Part shown: in pieces, positions 8,735-18,934 of the stretch
Layout of the letters: each line of letters begins with the position of its first letter
Position numbering within the stretch: the first letter of the stretch is position 1
Assembly: GCF_028613635.1 (NCBI RefSeq)
Contig: NZ_JAQRMY010000002.1
Span: 434,001-498,000, forward strand
DNA: 64,000 nt
Source: Devosia sp. ZB163
GTDB lineage: Bacteria; Pseudomonadota; Alphaproteobacteria; Rhizobiales; Devosiaceae
Direction of reading: 5' to 3'
Translations under genes and position numbers: made by a program
Notes under the pieces: generated by a model
The model's input: the letters and a program-made list of their open reading frames with translations, nothing else
Told to the model about the DNA's origin: nothing
The model's database searches: none

Positions 8735-9436
8735 ATGCCCTTTGGCCTCGACGCTTCGGCTTTTGCGGCATTCTTTCAGGTCATCGTCATCGATCTGGTT
8801 CTTGCCGGCGACAACGCAGTCGTCATCGGCCTCGCTGCAGCCGGCCTCGAGCCGACGCTGCGCAAGAAGGCGATCCTCATCGGCATCATCGCCGCTACGG
8901 TGCTCCGCATCTGCTTTGCGCTGATAACCACGCAGTTGCTCGCGCTCGGCGGGGGCCTGCTGATCGCCGGCGGCCTGCTGCTGCTCTGGGTATGCTGGAA
9001 GATGTATCGGGAGCTCGCGGTCTCCCATGAGCAGGAGCACGAGGCCACCGAGGCTCTGGCCGATGCCGATCTCAATCGCGACGGAAGTATCGCCTCCAAG
9101 GCCCCACGCAAGTCGCTCAAGTCCGCCGTCTGGCAGATCGTCATCGCCGACGTCTCGATGTCGCTCGACAACGTTCTGGCCGTGGCCGGCGCCGCGCAGC
9201 ACCACGAAGTGGCGCTGATCTTCGGCCTCGGCCTCTCGGTTCTGCTTATGGGCGTCGCCGCGACTCTCGTCGCCGGTCTCCTCCATCGCTACCGCTGGAT
9301 CGCGTGGATCGGCCTCGTGGTCATCCTCTACGTCGCGGTGAAGATGCTCTACGAGGGCGCCGACCAACTCCTCGACCACACGCTCCCCGCCATCCCCCTT
9401 CTCAAGGGTGTCGCGCCCATCGCCGTCGGGCACTAA
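8735..9436 (+). CDS. TerC/YjbE-family integral membrane protein
   Basis: 233 aa with about seven hydrophobic helices. The two family hallmarks are the acidic helix motifs VLAGDNAVVIGLA near residue 25 and SMSLDNVLAVAGAA near residue 150, each carrying the DN pair thought to bind a cation. A charged loop around residues 95-130 (HEQEHEATEALADADLNRDG) separates the halves. TerC proteins are linked to metal (Mn, tellurite) homeostasis and to metalation of exported proteins; substrate here is unknown. Confidence 0.9.
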   Translation: MPFGLDASAFAAFFQVIVIDLVLAGDNAVVIGLAAAGLEPTLRKKAILIGIIAATVLRICFALITTQLLALGGGLLIAGGLLLLWVCWKMYRELAVSHEQEHEATEALADADLNRDGSIASKAPRKSLKSAVWQIVIADVSMSLDNVLAVAGAAQHHEVALIFGLGLSVLLMGVAATLVAGLLHRYRWIAWIGLVVILYVAVKMLYEGADQLLDHTLPAIPLLKGVAPIAVGH

Positions 9437-9532
9437 CCCATTAACCACCGGGGCATTTTCCTCGGTGGAGTAGGGGATTGGGAATAGGCGCGACGGTAGT
9501 TTGCGCACCGGAACTGTCATCCGGACGCAAAC

Positions 9533-10687
9533 ATGCCTCACGTCGCTATCTCCGAGGGTATCCCGGTCGAACTTGCCGCGCCGCGCGCTGCCACGTCGTC
9601 GGTCAGCATGCGCGTCGTCACCCCTGCCGAGTGGGATGAGACGATCGCCGACTTCGACGGCGCCTGTCAGGAGCAACTCGCGACCTTCGCACTCGCCCGC
9701 TGGCCGGGCGTCGCTCTCGAGCCACAGGTCTTTGTCCGGAACGGCGAAATCGTCGGCGGCTGCCTCATCATGGTCCAGCCGCTGCCGCTCAGGCTCGGCT
9801 CGGTGGCCGTTGCCAAGTGGGCGCCCATGCTGCGTCGCAACGGCACCCCGGATGCCGATCGAATCTATTCGCAGATCGTCGATGCGCTCACGGCCGAGTA
9901 TGCCGATCGCCGCCGCATGATGCTGTCGATCCTGCCGCGCGCCTCCCTCGAGGCCGAGAACGCTGAGTACGCGCATCTGGCGGGCCGCGGTTTCCGCGAG
10001 GGCTCGTCGCTGCTCTTTCCCAACCGCTACATCGTCAACCTGCGCCTCTCCGATGCCGAGCAGCGCTCGAGCTTCCACCAGAAGTGGCGCTACCATCTCA
10101 ACAAGTCCGACAAGGCCGGCTTACGCTTCGAGCACGCTCCGGCCGACCGGCTCGCCGATTTCACCAGGCTTTACGAGCAGATGGTGGACCGCAAGAAGTT
10201 CCCCGATCATTCGGCCTACGACACCGTCGCGGCCCTGATGACGATGGCGAACGAGACCCTGCGCCCCGAGCTCTTCTTCGTCTGGCACGGCGATGAACTC
10301 GTCGCCGGCGCCGTTATCTTCAAGGCCGGCGACCGGGCCGTCTACCTCTACGGCGCGACGACCGCGGCCGCCCTCGATCTCCGCGCCGGCTATTTCCTCC
10401 ACTGGCACATCATTCGCTGGTTGCGCGACAACACCCGCGCCTCCTGGTACGACCTTGGAGGCACCGATGGGTTCCACGGGCTGCACCAGTTCAAGAAGGG
10501 CATGGTCGGCGATCGTGGCGTCATCTCGCCGGTGCCGCCTGTTGCCAACTATGCGCGGCACTGGTGGCCGCGGTTGATGGGCGAGTGTGCATTCGCAGCG
10601 CGTGGAGCGATCCAGGCTCTCGCCAGGTACGTCGATCGGCTTCGGCCCGACCGGGCCAAGCCGGATCAGAAGCGGTCCGACGACTGA
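9533..10687 (+). CDS. FemAB-like / GNAT-fold peptidoglycan or glycan acyltransferase
   Basis: 384 aa. The second half matches the FemAB-type acyltransferase fold: RSSFHQKWRYHLNKSDKAGL, LFFVWHGDELVAGAVIFK, then YLYGATTAAALDLRAGYFL and WYDLGGTDGFHGLHQFKKG. Such proteins use aminoacyl-tRNA or acyl-CoA donors to modify cell-wall or exopolysaccharide precursors; the acceptor cannot be read here. It overlaps the flippase gene by one base (TGATG), so the two are translationally coupled, favouring a role in a surface glycan. The first ~30 residues are weakly conserved-looking and the start may be internal. Confidence 0.8.
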   Translation: MPHVAISEGIPVELAAPRAATSSVSMRVVTPAEWDETIADFDGACQEQLATFALARWPGVALEPQVFVRNGEIVGGCLIMVQPLPLRLGSVAVAKWAPMLRRNGTPDADRIYSQIVDALTAEYADRRRMMLSILPRASLEAENAEYAHLAGRGFREGSSLLFPNRYIVNLRLSDAEQRSSFHQKWRYHLNKSDKAGLRFEHAPADRLADFTRLYEQMVDRKKFPDHSAYDTVAALMTMANETLRPELFFVWHGDELVAGAVIFKAGDRAVYLYGATTAAALDLRAGYFLHWHIIRWLRDNTRASWYDLGGTDGFHGLHQFKKGMVGDRGVISPVPPVANYARHWWPRLMGECAFAARGAIQALARYVDRLRPDRAKPDQKRSDD

Positions 10688-12015
10688 TGAGCCTCCGCCA
10701 GCGCCTGCTATCGCAATCGACGGTGATCTTCGGAGCCCGCGTCTTCGGCGCGGGCGTGATCTTTCTCGCCCAAGCGGCCATCGCCCGCTTCTGGGGCGCC
10801 GAAATCCTCGGCGAGTACCTGCTGATCATCGCCACGGTAAACATCGTCGCTGTGTTCCTGCCGCTCGGCTTCCACACGGTTGGCACCTACTTTGCTGCCG
10901 AGTATCGGTCCAGGGGGCAGGGCGGGCTGCTGCGCGGCTTCATGCGGCGCACCTACAGCCATCTCCTCGTCGGCGCGCTCGTCCTGCTCGTCGTCGGCTA
11001 TCCCATTGCCGAATCGTTCGGCGAACCCGGCAAGGTGCTGACCGCTCACTGGATCCCCGCCTGCCTCATGGCGCTCGCCACCGGGGCAGTCTACTGCAAC
11101 ACCGCGCTCCTCGTCGGCCTCCGGCGGCCCTTCGCCGGCTACTTTGCCGATACCGTCTTCCGCCCGATGCTGGTCGCCCTCTGCTTCGGCATATCGGGCC
11201 TTGCGCTGGGTGTTGCCGCCAAGCTCGACGAGATGATCTGGCTGCTCGCCATCGGCTTCGTGCTCATCGCCGCCGGCCAGTTCGCCTGGCTGCTCCGCGC
11301 GGTGCGTGACGTTCCCGCTTCCGCCGCCGCAGCGCCCGCCGATCGCAAGCGATGGTGGCGGTTCGCCATGCCCTGGGTGGTCATCTCCCTCGCCACTGAT
11401 TTCTACTTCGACATCGACCTGCTGGTCCTTTCGAACCTGCTCGATCGCGAGAGCCTCGCCGTGTTCGGCGTGTGTACCCGCGTCTTCTCGCTGGTCGCAT
11501 TCGGCGTCTCCGCGGTCTACGCGGTGACACTGCCCGAAATGTTCGAGCGCAGCGCCGCCTCCGATCGCGAGGGATTCATGCGCCAGATCGGTGAGGCCAA
11601 CCTCGTGGCGTCAGGCATTTCGGTCGGCCTGTTTGCCGTCGTCGCCGCCATCGCGCCGCTGCTGCTGATGCTGTTCGGCCCCGAGTTCGAGGTCGGCGTC
11701 GCGCCGCTCGCCGTGCTCTGCCTCACCCTGTGCGTCCGTTCGGTCTTCGGTCCGGCCGCCATGGTGCTGTCGATCCACGATCGGCCCTATGCCACGCTGC
11801 CAGCGGTCGTCCTGGGCATGACCGTGCTCGTCACTGCAAATATCCTGCTGGTTCCGGCCCACGGCCTGATGGGCGCCGCCATCGCTGCCCTGATCGCCCA
11901 GACCATCTGGTCCGCCGCCATGTGGGTCACCGCCCGCCGGTTCGCCGGCATCGACGTGTCGATCGGCCCGCGCCTGCGAGAACTGCTCGCCCGCCGCGTC
12001 CCCAAGGACGTCTAG
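10687..12015 (+). CDS. MOP-superfamily polysaccharide flippase (Wzx-like)
   Basis: 442 aa from the ATG at 10687, which shares an A with the preceding stop; a longer frame to 10564 lies inside the upstream gene. Twelve or so hydrophobic helices are visible, beginning STVIFGARVFGAGVIFLAQAAIARFWG and EILGEYLLIIATVNIVAVF, the typical Wzx/RfbX opening. The protein should move lipid-linked sugars across the inner membrane. No glycosyltransferases adjoin it, so the substrate is unknown; coupling to the FemAB-like gene suggests both act on one precursor. Confidence 0.88.
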   Translation: MSLRQRLLSQSTVIFGARVFGAGVIFLAQAAIARFWGAEILGEYLLIIATVNIVAVFLPLGFHTVGTYFAAEYRSRGQGGLLRGFMRRTYSHLLVGALVLLVVGYPIAESFGEPGKVLTAHWIPACLMALATGAVYCNTALLVGLRRPFAGYFADTVFRPMLVALCFGISGLALGVAAKLDEMIWLLAIGFVLIAAGQFAWLLRAVRDVPASAAAAPADRKRWWRFAMPWVVISLATDFYFDIDLLVLSNLLDRESLAVFGVCTRVFSLVAFGVSAVYAVTLPEMFERSAASDREGFMRQIGEANLVASGISVGLFAVVAAIAPLLLMLFGPEFEVGVAPLAVLCLTLCVRSVFGPAAMVLSIHDRPYATLPAVVLGMTVLVTANILLVPAHGLMGAAIAALIAQTIWSAAMWVTARRFAGIDVSIGPRLRELLARRVPKDV

Positions 12016-12068
12016 CGCCTCCCTGCGGGCCGGGGCGTCATCGCACCGACGGCAACTTTGCGAGAAGG

Positions 12069-12635
12069 CTACCGTCCCAGCATCGCGTCAACCCTCGCCT
12101 TGAAACGGGCCAGTCGGCCCAGACCCATTCCCCGGTCGTAGGTGTCGGTCTGCTTGGTGTAGAACTTCTCCATCACCACGTAGTCCTGCCCGAAGATCTG
12201 CTGGCGCAGCAGCGCCGCCTGCTCGTAGCCGTAGCGGCGGAGCAGGGCGAGCGCGACCTCGTTCTCCGGGCGCACCCAGGTGAAGGCCTTGTGGAACTTG
12301 CCGTTATCCCAGTGTTCGTCGAACACCCGCATGCCATGCAGCCCCAGTCGGGTCTGGCGATGCGAGGGAAATATCCAGCTCCAGTAGCGGAATAGCGAGC
12401 CGGTCTCCGGCCCCGAGATCAGTCCGCCGCCCGGCACGCCGTCGACAGTCAGCACGATGACGTGGAACGGGTCGACACGCTGCAGCGCGCGCAGGAACGA
12501 CTTGCTGAGCCGGTCCTTTTCGTGCGCCTTGAACAGGTCGTTGTAGTGCGGCGACTCGTCGATCACGGCCATCAGTTCGTGATGGATCATGTCGATCTCG
12601 TCGGGCCGCGCAGCGTGGTGGCCGAGTTCCGGCAT
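12069..12635 (-). CDS. GNAT-family acetyltransferase-like protein
   Basis: 188 aa. It has the general layout of a GNAT domain: an acyl-CoA-facing strand VIVLTVDGVPGGGLISG, then WIFPSHRQTRLGLHGMRVFDEHW and FTWVRPENEVALALLRRYGYEQ, where NEVALALLRRYGYE is the typical C-terminal helix-turn of the fold. The acetyl-CoA pyrophosphate loop (QxxGxG/A) is poorly matched, so activity is uncertain. It is convergent with the flippase gene and divergent from acs. Protein acetyltransferases can regulate Acs, but this link is speculation. Confidence 0.72.
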   Translation of the reverse strand: MPELGHHAARPDEIDMIHHELMAVIDESPHYNDLFKAHEKDRLSKSFLRALQRVDPFHVIVLTVDGVPGGGLISGPETGSLFRYWSWIFPSHRQTRLGLHGMRVFDEHWDNGKFHKAFTWVRPENEVALALLRRYGYEQAALLRQQIFGQDYVVMEKFYTKQTDTYDRGMGLGRLARFKARVDAMLGR

Positions 12636-12791
12636 CTTGCCCCCCAGGACTGGTATTATCGGCAGTATCGGGAAAAGCCCCGCAAAAACCGTTTACGGCT
12701 AGGGTTTCCGTAGGTCTAAAGACGACAAGTGGTCTGCTTGCTCGGGCTGGGGGCCTTGGTTAGAACGGTTCTCAAAAACCGGGAGATCTCC

Positions 12792-14735
<1,944 letters not shown>

Positions 14736-14769
14736 GGCCTTAGCCCCTGCAAAAGCCCAACCATCGCGT

Positions 14770-14790
14770 CCCTCCCCCTTGAGGGGAGGG
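14770..14790 (+). terminator. Hairpin downstream of acs
   Basis: CCCTCCCC and GGGGAGGG form a perfect 8-bp stem around CTTGA, 35 bp after the acs stop. No T tract follows, so it may be a transcript-stabilising hairpin rather than an intrinsic terminator. Confidence 0.4.
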
Positions 14791-14917
14791 ATCGAGGGAG
14801 ATACTCCCCTTGATGGGGGCCATGCCGGCGCAGTGACTCATCGTACGGTGACTACCCCGCTTTCGCCGCACTTGTCCGTCACAAGCGCGCCCATCCGATC
14901 CCCGAAAGCTCAAATCG

Positions 14918-16003
14918 ATGCGCCTCGCCACGACACTCCTCGCGACGATCTTCGCCCTGTGCACTGCGCCCGTCATGGCACAGTCCCTCGAGCAGATGGC
15001 CGGCCAGATGATCGTCGTCGGCTTCGCCGGTGACTCGGTCGACGACAAGGGCGTGGTCGCCGCCCGCAAGCAGATTGCCGACGGCGAAATCGGCGGGGTC
15101 ATGTTCCTCAAGACCAACGTCGCGAGCCGCGAGGCCGTGACCGCCATGAACGCCGCCTTCCGCGACGCCGCGCCCGCCAACCTTCCGCCCTTCATTACCC
15201 TCGATCAGGAGGGCGGCCTGGTCGAGCGGCTGAGCAAGGATGTCGGCTTCAAGGAAATCGCCAACGCCGCCACCATTGCCGGCGACAACACGCCCGAACA
15301 GGCCCGCGCCGTCTATGCCGGCCTCGCCGAAGGCGTTCGCGACTGGGGCTTCAACGTCAACTTCGCCCCGGTCCTCGATCTGGCCGTGAATCCCGCCAAT
15401 ACGGTCATCGCCAGGAACGGCCGGGCCTATGGCAAGACTGCCGACGTCGTCGCCTCCTATGCCGCCGAGGTCGTCGCCGCGCACCACGATGCCGGGCTCA
15501 TCACCTCGCTGAAGCACTTTCCTGGCCACGGCTCGTCCACCGCCGACAGCCACGAGGGCTTCGTCGATATCACCCGCACCTGGAAGCCTGTCGAACTCGA
15601 TCCCTACCGCGCGCTGATCGCCAAGGGCTACGAGGACTTCGTCATGGTCGGCCACCTGATCAACACCGAGATCGATCCGTCCGGCCTGCCGTCGAGCCTG
15701 TCCAAGCCCTGGATCGAGGAAGTGCTGCGCGGCCAGCTTGGCTTCACCGGCGCGGTCATCACCGACGATCTCGAGATGGGCGCCATCCGTGATCACTTCA
15801 ATCTCGAAGAGACGGTCACCCGCGCCGTGCGCGCCGGCGTCGACGTGCTGCTCTTCTCCAACACCGCCAAGCCCCGCTCCTCGCTCGGCCCCGAAGTCCG
15901 CGACATCCTCGTCGCCGAAGCCAAGGCCGACCCCGAGTTCAAGGCCCGCATCGAAGAGAGCTATAAGCGCATCGTCGCCCTGAAGAGCCGCATCGGAAAG
16001 TAG
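14918..16003 (+). CDS. Exported glycoside hydrolase family 3 (beta-N-acetylhexosaminidase type)
   Basis: 361 aa with a clear signal peptide (MRLATTLLATIFALCTAPVMAQ). The TIM-barrel shows ITLDQEGGLVERL, NVNFAPVLDLAVNP, the diagnostic KHFPGHGSSTADSHEGF motif (K-H-F-P-G-H-G then D and H, the acid/base dyad of NagZ-type enzymes) and VITDDLEMGAI with the nucleophile Asp near residue 283. NagZ usually acts in the cytoplasm on GlcNAc-anhydroMurNAc; the signal peptide argues that this paralog works in the periplasm. Confidence 0.9.
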   Translation: MRLATTLLATIFALCTAPVMAQSLEQMAGQMIVVGFAGDSVDDKGVVAARKQIADGEIGGVMFLKTNVASREAVTAMNAAFRDAAPANLPPFITLDQEGGLVERLSKDVGFKEIANAATIAGDNTPEQARAVYAGLAEGVRDWGFNVNFAPVLDLAVNPANTVIARNGRAYGKTADVVASYAAEVVAAHHDAGLITSLKHFPGHGSSTADSHEGFVDITRTWKPVELDPYRALIAKGYEDFVMVGHLINTEIDPSGLPSSLSKPWIEEVLRGQLGFTGAVITDDLEMGAIRDHFNLEETVTRAVRAGVDVLLFSNTAKPRSSLGPEVRDILVAEAKADPEFKARIEESYKRIVALKSRIGK

Positions 16004-16040
16004 GGCGACTCCAAGTCGCCTCCTACCCACCAGCTGTTGT

Positions 16041-16054
16041 CCTGCGAGAGCAGG
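16041..16054. repeat. Short palindromic intergenic element
   Basis: CCTGC-GAGA-GCAGG, in a non-coding stretch of about 275 bp (16004-16279). A matching core, CCTGC-GACA-GCAGG, lies at 32117-32130 in another intergenic gap, suggesting a dispersed repeat. I see nothing else in this gap. Confidence 0.45.
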
Positions 16055-16279
16055 GACCCACATCCCAGTGCGTACCGGACGGAAGCTCTAGCTCCAGCCT
16101 GCGAACGCACCAACTGCACATCTTGCCACCCCCGCGGGCCTCATGCTGGTTGCAGTCGTCCTGTTCCTGCTCTAGCAGCAAGTTTTCCCCACCTGAGGCC
16201 GGTCGCTGGTCGAAAGCGCTCCCGCCCGTTGGTGCAAATGAGCTAAACTCCGGCCTCCGAAGTAGTGAAGGGTGTACGC

Positions 16280-17095
16280 ATGAGTGATGGAACCAGGGAG
16301 GTGCGGCGAGTTCGCGCGCTGTTTATCTCCGATGTCCATCTCGGCATGCGCCCGACCCGCATCCACCAGCTCATCGATTTCCTGCGCTGGCACGAGGCCG
16401 AGACCATCTACCTCGTCGGCGACATCATCGATGGCTGGCGCCTCGCCAAGGCCTGGCATTGGCCCGCCGAGTACCACCAGCTTGTCGAGGTCTTCCTCGA
16501 CAAGGCCCTCGCAGGTACCCGCATCGTCGTCCTCCCGGGCAATCACGACGAGTTCCTGCGCGAGTACCTCGGCACGTACTTCGGCGAAGTCGAGGTCGTC
16601 GATCGCACCATCCACACAACGGCGCAGGGCAAGACCTACGTCGTTATCCACGGCGACCAGTTCGACGTCGTCGTCGCCCATGCCAAATGGCTGGCGCATG
16701 TGGGCGATTGGGCCTATCGCGCCGCGTTGCGGCTCAACATCGCGGTCAACTGGGTGCGCCGCCGCATGGGTCTGACGTACTGGTCGCTCTCCGCCTGGGC
16801 CAAGCACAAGGTCAAGAACGCCGTCTCCGTCATCGGCCGCTTCGAGGAAGCGCTGACCCTCGAAGCGCGCGACAGCGGCGCCGACGGCGTCATCTGCGGT
16901 CACATCCACTACGCCGACATGCACGAGCGGCTGGGCATCCACTACGTCAACACCGGCGATTGGGTCGAAAGCTGCACCGCCGTGTGCGAAACCGACGAGG
17001 GCGTCCTCGAGCTCATCCGCTGGACCGAAGCTCCCCTCCCGCGCAAACCCCGCCGCCTGAGGCTCAGGCGCGCCCCAGCCGCTCCGGGTCAGTAA
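16280..17095 (+). CDS. UDP-2,3-diacylglucosamine diphosphatase-like metallophosphoesterase
   Basis: 271 aa from the ATG at 16280, preceded by AAGGGTG; an in-frame GTG at 16265 would add five residues. The calcineurin-like metal site is complete: FISDVHLG, LVGDIIDGW, LPGNHDEF, VIHGDQFD and CGHIHYAD. In the family it removes UMP from UDP-diacylglucosamine in lipid A synthesis or acts on a related lipid at the inner membrane face. Relatives of this longer type often precede a glycosyltransferase gene; here only a remnant of one follows. Confidence 0.85.
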   Translation: MSDGTREVRRVRALFISDVHLGMRPTRIHQLIDFLRWHEAETIYLVGDIIDGWRLAKAWHWPAEYHQLVEVFLDKALAGTRIVVLPGNHDEFLREYLGTYFGEVEVVDRTIHTTAQGKTYVVIHGDQFDVVVAHAKWLAHVGDWAYRAALRLNIAVNWVRRRMGLTYWSLSAWAKHKVKNAVSVIGRFEEALTLEARDSGADGVICGHIHYADMHERLGIHYVNTGDWVESCTAVCETDEGVLELIRWTEAPLPRKPRRLRLRRAPAAPGQ

Positions 17096-17114
17096 ACCGG
17101 GGCCGCAGTGCGCT

Positions 17115-17598
17115 GACCTCTCAGTCGGCCCGCACCTGCTCCATGTCGGCCGCATCTCGATCGAAAAGAACGTCGAGGCCTTCCTTTCCCTCGACCTCCC
17201 CGGCACCAAGATCGTCGTCGGCGACGGTCCGGCGCGCGCCGAGCTCCAGGGCCGTTATCCGGATGCGCTCTTCCTCGGCCTCAGGACCGGCTCCGAGCTC
17301 GCCGAAATCTACCGCTCGGCCGATGTCTTCGTCTTTCCCAGCCGCACCGACACCTTCGGCAACGTGCTGCTCGAAGCGCTTGCCAGCGGCCTGCCTGTTG
17401 CCGCCTTCCCGGTCACCGGACCGCGCGACATCCTCACCGATCCAGCCTGCGGTGCACCTCGCCGTCGCGGTCCTGCGCGCGTTGACCCTCGACCGGGGGG
17501 CAGCGCGCGCCCACGCCCGGAACTTCACCTGGTCGCGTTGCGCCGACATCTTCCTCGATACACTGGTGCCGGGCCGCAACGCCGCTCTCGCGGCGTGA
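17115..17598 (+). pseudogene. Remnant of a family-1/4 glycosyltransferase (5' truncated, frameshifted)
   Basis: Translating from about 17139 in frame gives LLHVGRISIEKNVEAFLSL, KIVVGDGPARAELQ, ADVFVFPSRTDTFGNVLLEA and LASGLPVAAFPVTGPRDIL, which is the nucleotide-sugar binding half of a GT-B glycosyltransferase. The N-terminal acceptor half (about 200 residues) is absent, and no start codon fits. Near 17440-17455 the frame shifts: the C-terminal helix (VLRALTLDRGAARAHARNF, ending before a TGA at 17596-17598) continues in another frame. It lies directly after the phosphoesterase, where an intact gene is usual in relatives (from memory). I infer a deletion followed by decay. Confidence 0.75.
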
Positions 17599-17701
17599 CC
17601 GCGACATAACGCTCCCCACCTTTGGGCCCGTTGATTATTTCTCCGTCTCATGAGCAAGGTCGGCCAAAGGGGCAGGATTCTCCCGCCCGGAGCACACCCT
17701 G

Positions 17702-18922
17702 ATGTCGTCGTCCACGGTCGCACCCCGGGTCTCCCCCGAGTTGCGCGCGGCCATCTACCATTTTGCCGTGTTCGGCTCGACAGGCGTCTCGTCGGTCTAC
17801 TTCGGCATCTGGCTCGCCAACCGTGGCATCGGCCCCGACGAGATCGGCATCATCAACGCGGCGCCGCTGCTCCTCATGCTGCTCCTCAACCAGCTGGTCG
17901 GCCGTATCGCCGATCGGATGCCCGATTGGCGCGGCGTCATCATTGTGCTGTCGCTCATCGCCGGCGCGGTGCCCATCGGCCTGTTCTTTGTCTCCGGCTT
18001 CTGGGGCATCCTGCTCGTCTGGGTGCTGTCGATCATGCCGGCCTTCGCGCTGGTCCCCGTCGTCGACGCCGCCACCTTGCGCATGACGCAGCGGCGCGGC
18101 ACGGATTTCAGCACCGTGCGGGCCTGGGGGACGGTGGGCTTCATGGTCACGACCTTCATTTCCGGCCCGCTCATCGCCTGGCTGGGTGACGGTGCCTTCG
18201 TACCGCTCTTCGTCGCCTTCGCGCTGCTGCGCGCGCTGCTCGCGTTCCAGCTGCCCCAGTTCCGGGCCGGTGAGGGGCAGACCAAGTCCGCCACCAAAGG
18301 CGCCCGCCGCCTGCGCGAAGTGCTCAAGCCCTGGTTTCTCCTGACCCTTGCCGGCGTCGCCATCCTCTATTCCACCCACGCTGTCATCAGCGCTTTCGGC
18401 GCGCTGCTCTGGAAGGAGCAGGGGATATCCGAGGGCCTGATCGGTCCGCTCGTCGCCACCATGGCCGCCGCCGAAGCCGTGATGATGTTCGTCTGGAGCC
18501 GGCTGAAGCTGCGCGTCTCGGCCCGCCACCTCATCCTGTTCGCATGCCTGGTCGCCGCCTTCCGCTGGACCGCCATGGCCTTCTCGCCGCCAGTCTGGGT
18601 GCTGTTCTGCCTGCAGATGCTGCACTCGGTGACCTTCGCCATGGGCTATCTCGGCGGCATCTACTTCCTCGCCAACTGGACCAGCGACGAGATCGCCGCC
18701 GAGGCCCAGGGCTTCTCCTACGTGCTGCAGCAGGCCATGAGCGTCCTCATCATCCTCGGCATGGGCTGGCTTGTCGCCGCCTTCGGCCCGATGGCATGGC
18801 TATTCGTCGGCGCCTTCTCGGTGCTCGGCGCCTTGTGCGTCGCGCTCTCGCTGAAACTGCAACCTAAGTCCGCCCACGCCGTCGCCCCCGACGAGATCGT
18901 GGCCTCCGATCCCACTCCCTGA
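17702..18922 (+). CDS. MFS transporter (HcaT/nucleoside-permease-like), copy 1
   Basis: 406 aa with about 12 membrane helices. It begins LRAAIYHFAVFGSTGVSSVYFGIWLANRGIG and has the MFS_1-like motif NQLVGRIADRMPDWR between helices 2 and 3 and RRGTDFSTVRAWGTVGFMV in the central half. The C-terminal half carries FLANWTSDEIAAEAQGF. Related proteins import aromatic acids or nucleosides; the substrate is not evident. The next gene is a clear paralog 12 bp downstream, so the two arose by tandem duplication. Confidence 0.88.
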   Translation: MSSSTVAPRVSPELRAAIYHFAVFGSTGVSSVYFGIWLANRGIGPDEIGIINAAPLLLMLLLNQLVGRIADRMPDWRGVIIVLSLIAGAVPIGLFFVSGFWGILLVWVLSIMPAFALVPVVDAATLRMTQRRGTDFSTVRAWGTVGFMVTTFISGPLIAWLGDGAFVPLFVAFALLRALLAFQLPQFRAGEGQTKSATKGARRLREVLKPWFLLTLAGVAILYSTHAVISAFGALLWKEQGISEGLIGPLVATMAAAEAVMMFVWSRLKLRVSARHLILFACLVAAFRWTAMAFSPPVWVLFCLQMLHSVTFAMGYLGGIYFLANWTSDEIAAEAQGFSYVLQQAMSVLIILGMGWLVAAFGPMAWLFVGAFSVLGALCVALSLKLQPKSAHAVAPDEIVASDPTP

Positions 18923-18934
18923 GTTTCCACTTTC

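Noticed and set aside
16261-16280. GTG start at 16265 for the phosphoesterase gene
   Set aside because: The AAGGGTG sequence that would serve as ribosome site for the ATG at 16280 overlaps the GTG region, so the ATG is the better start.
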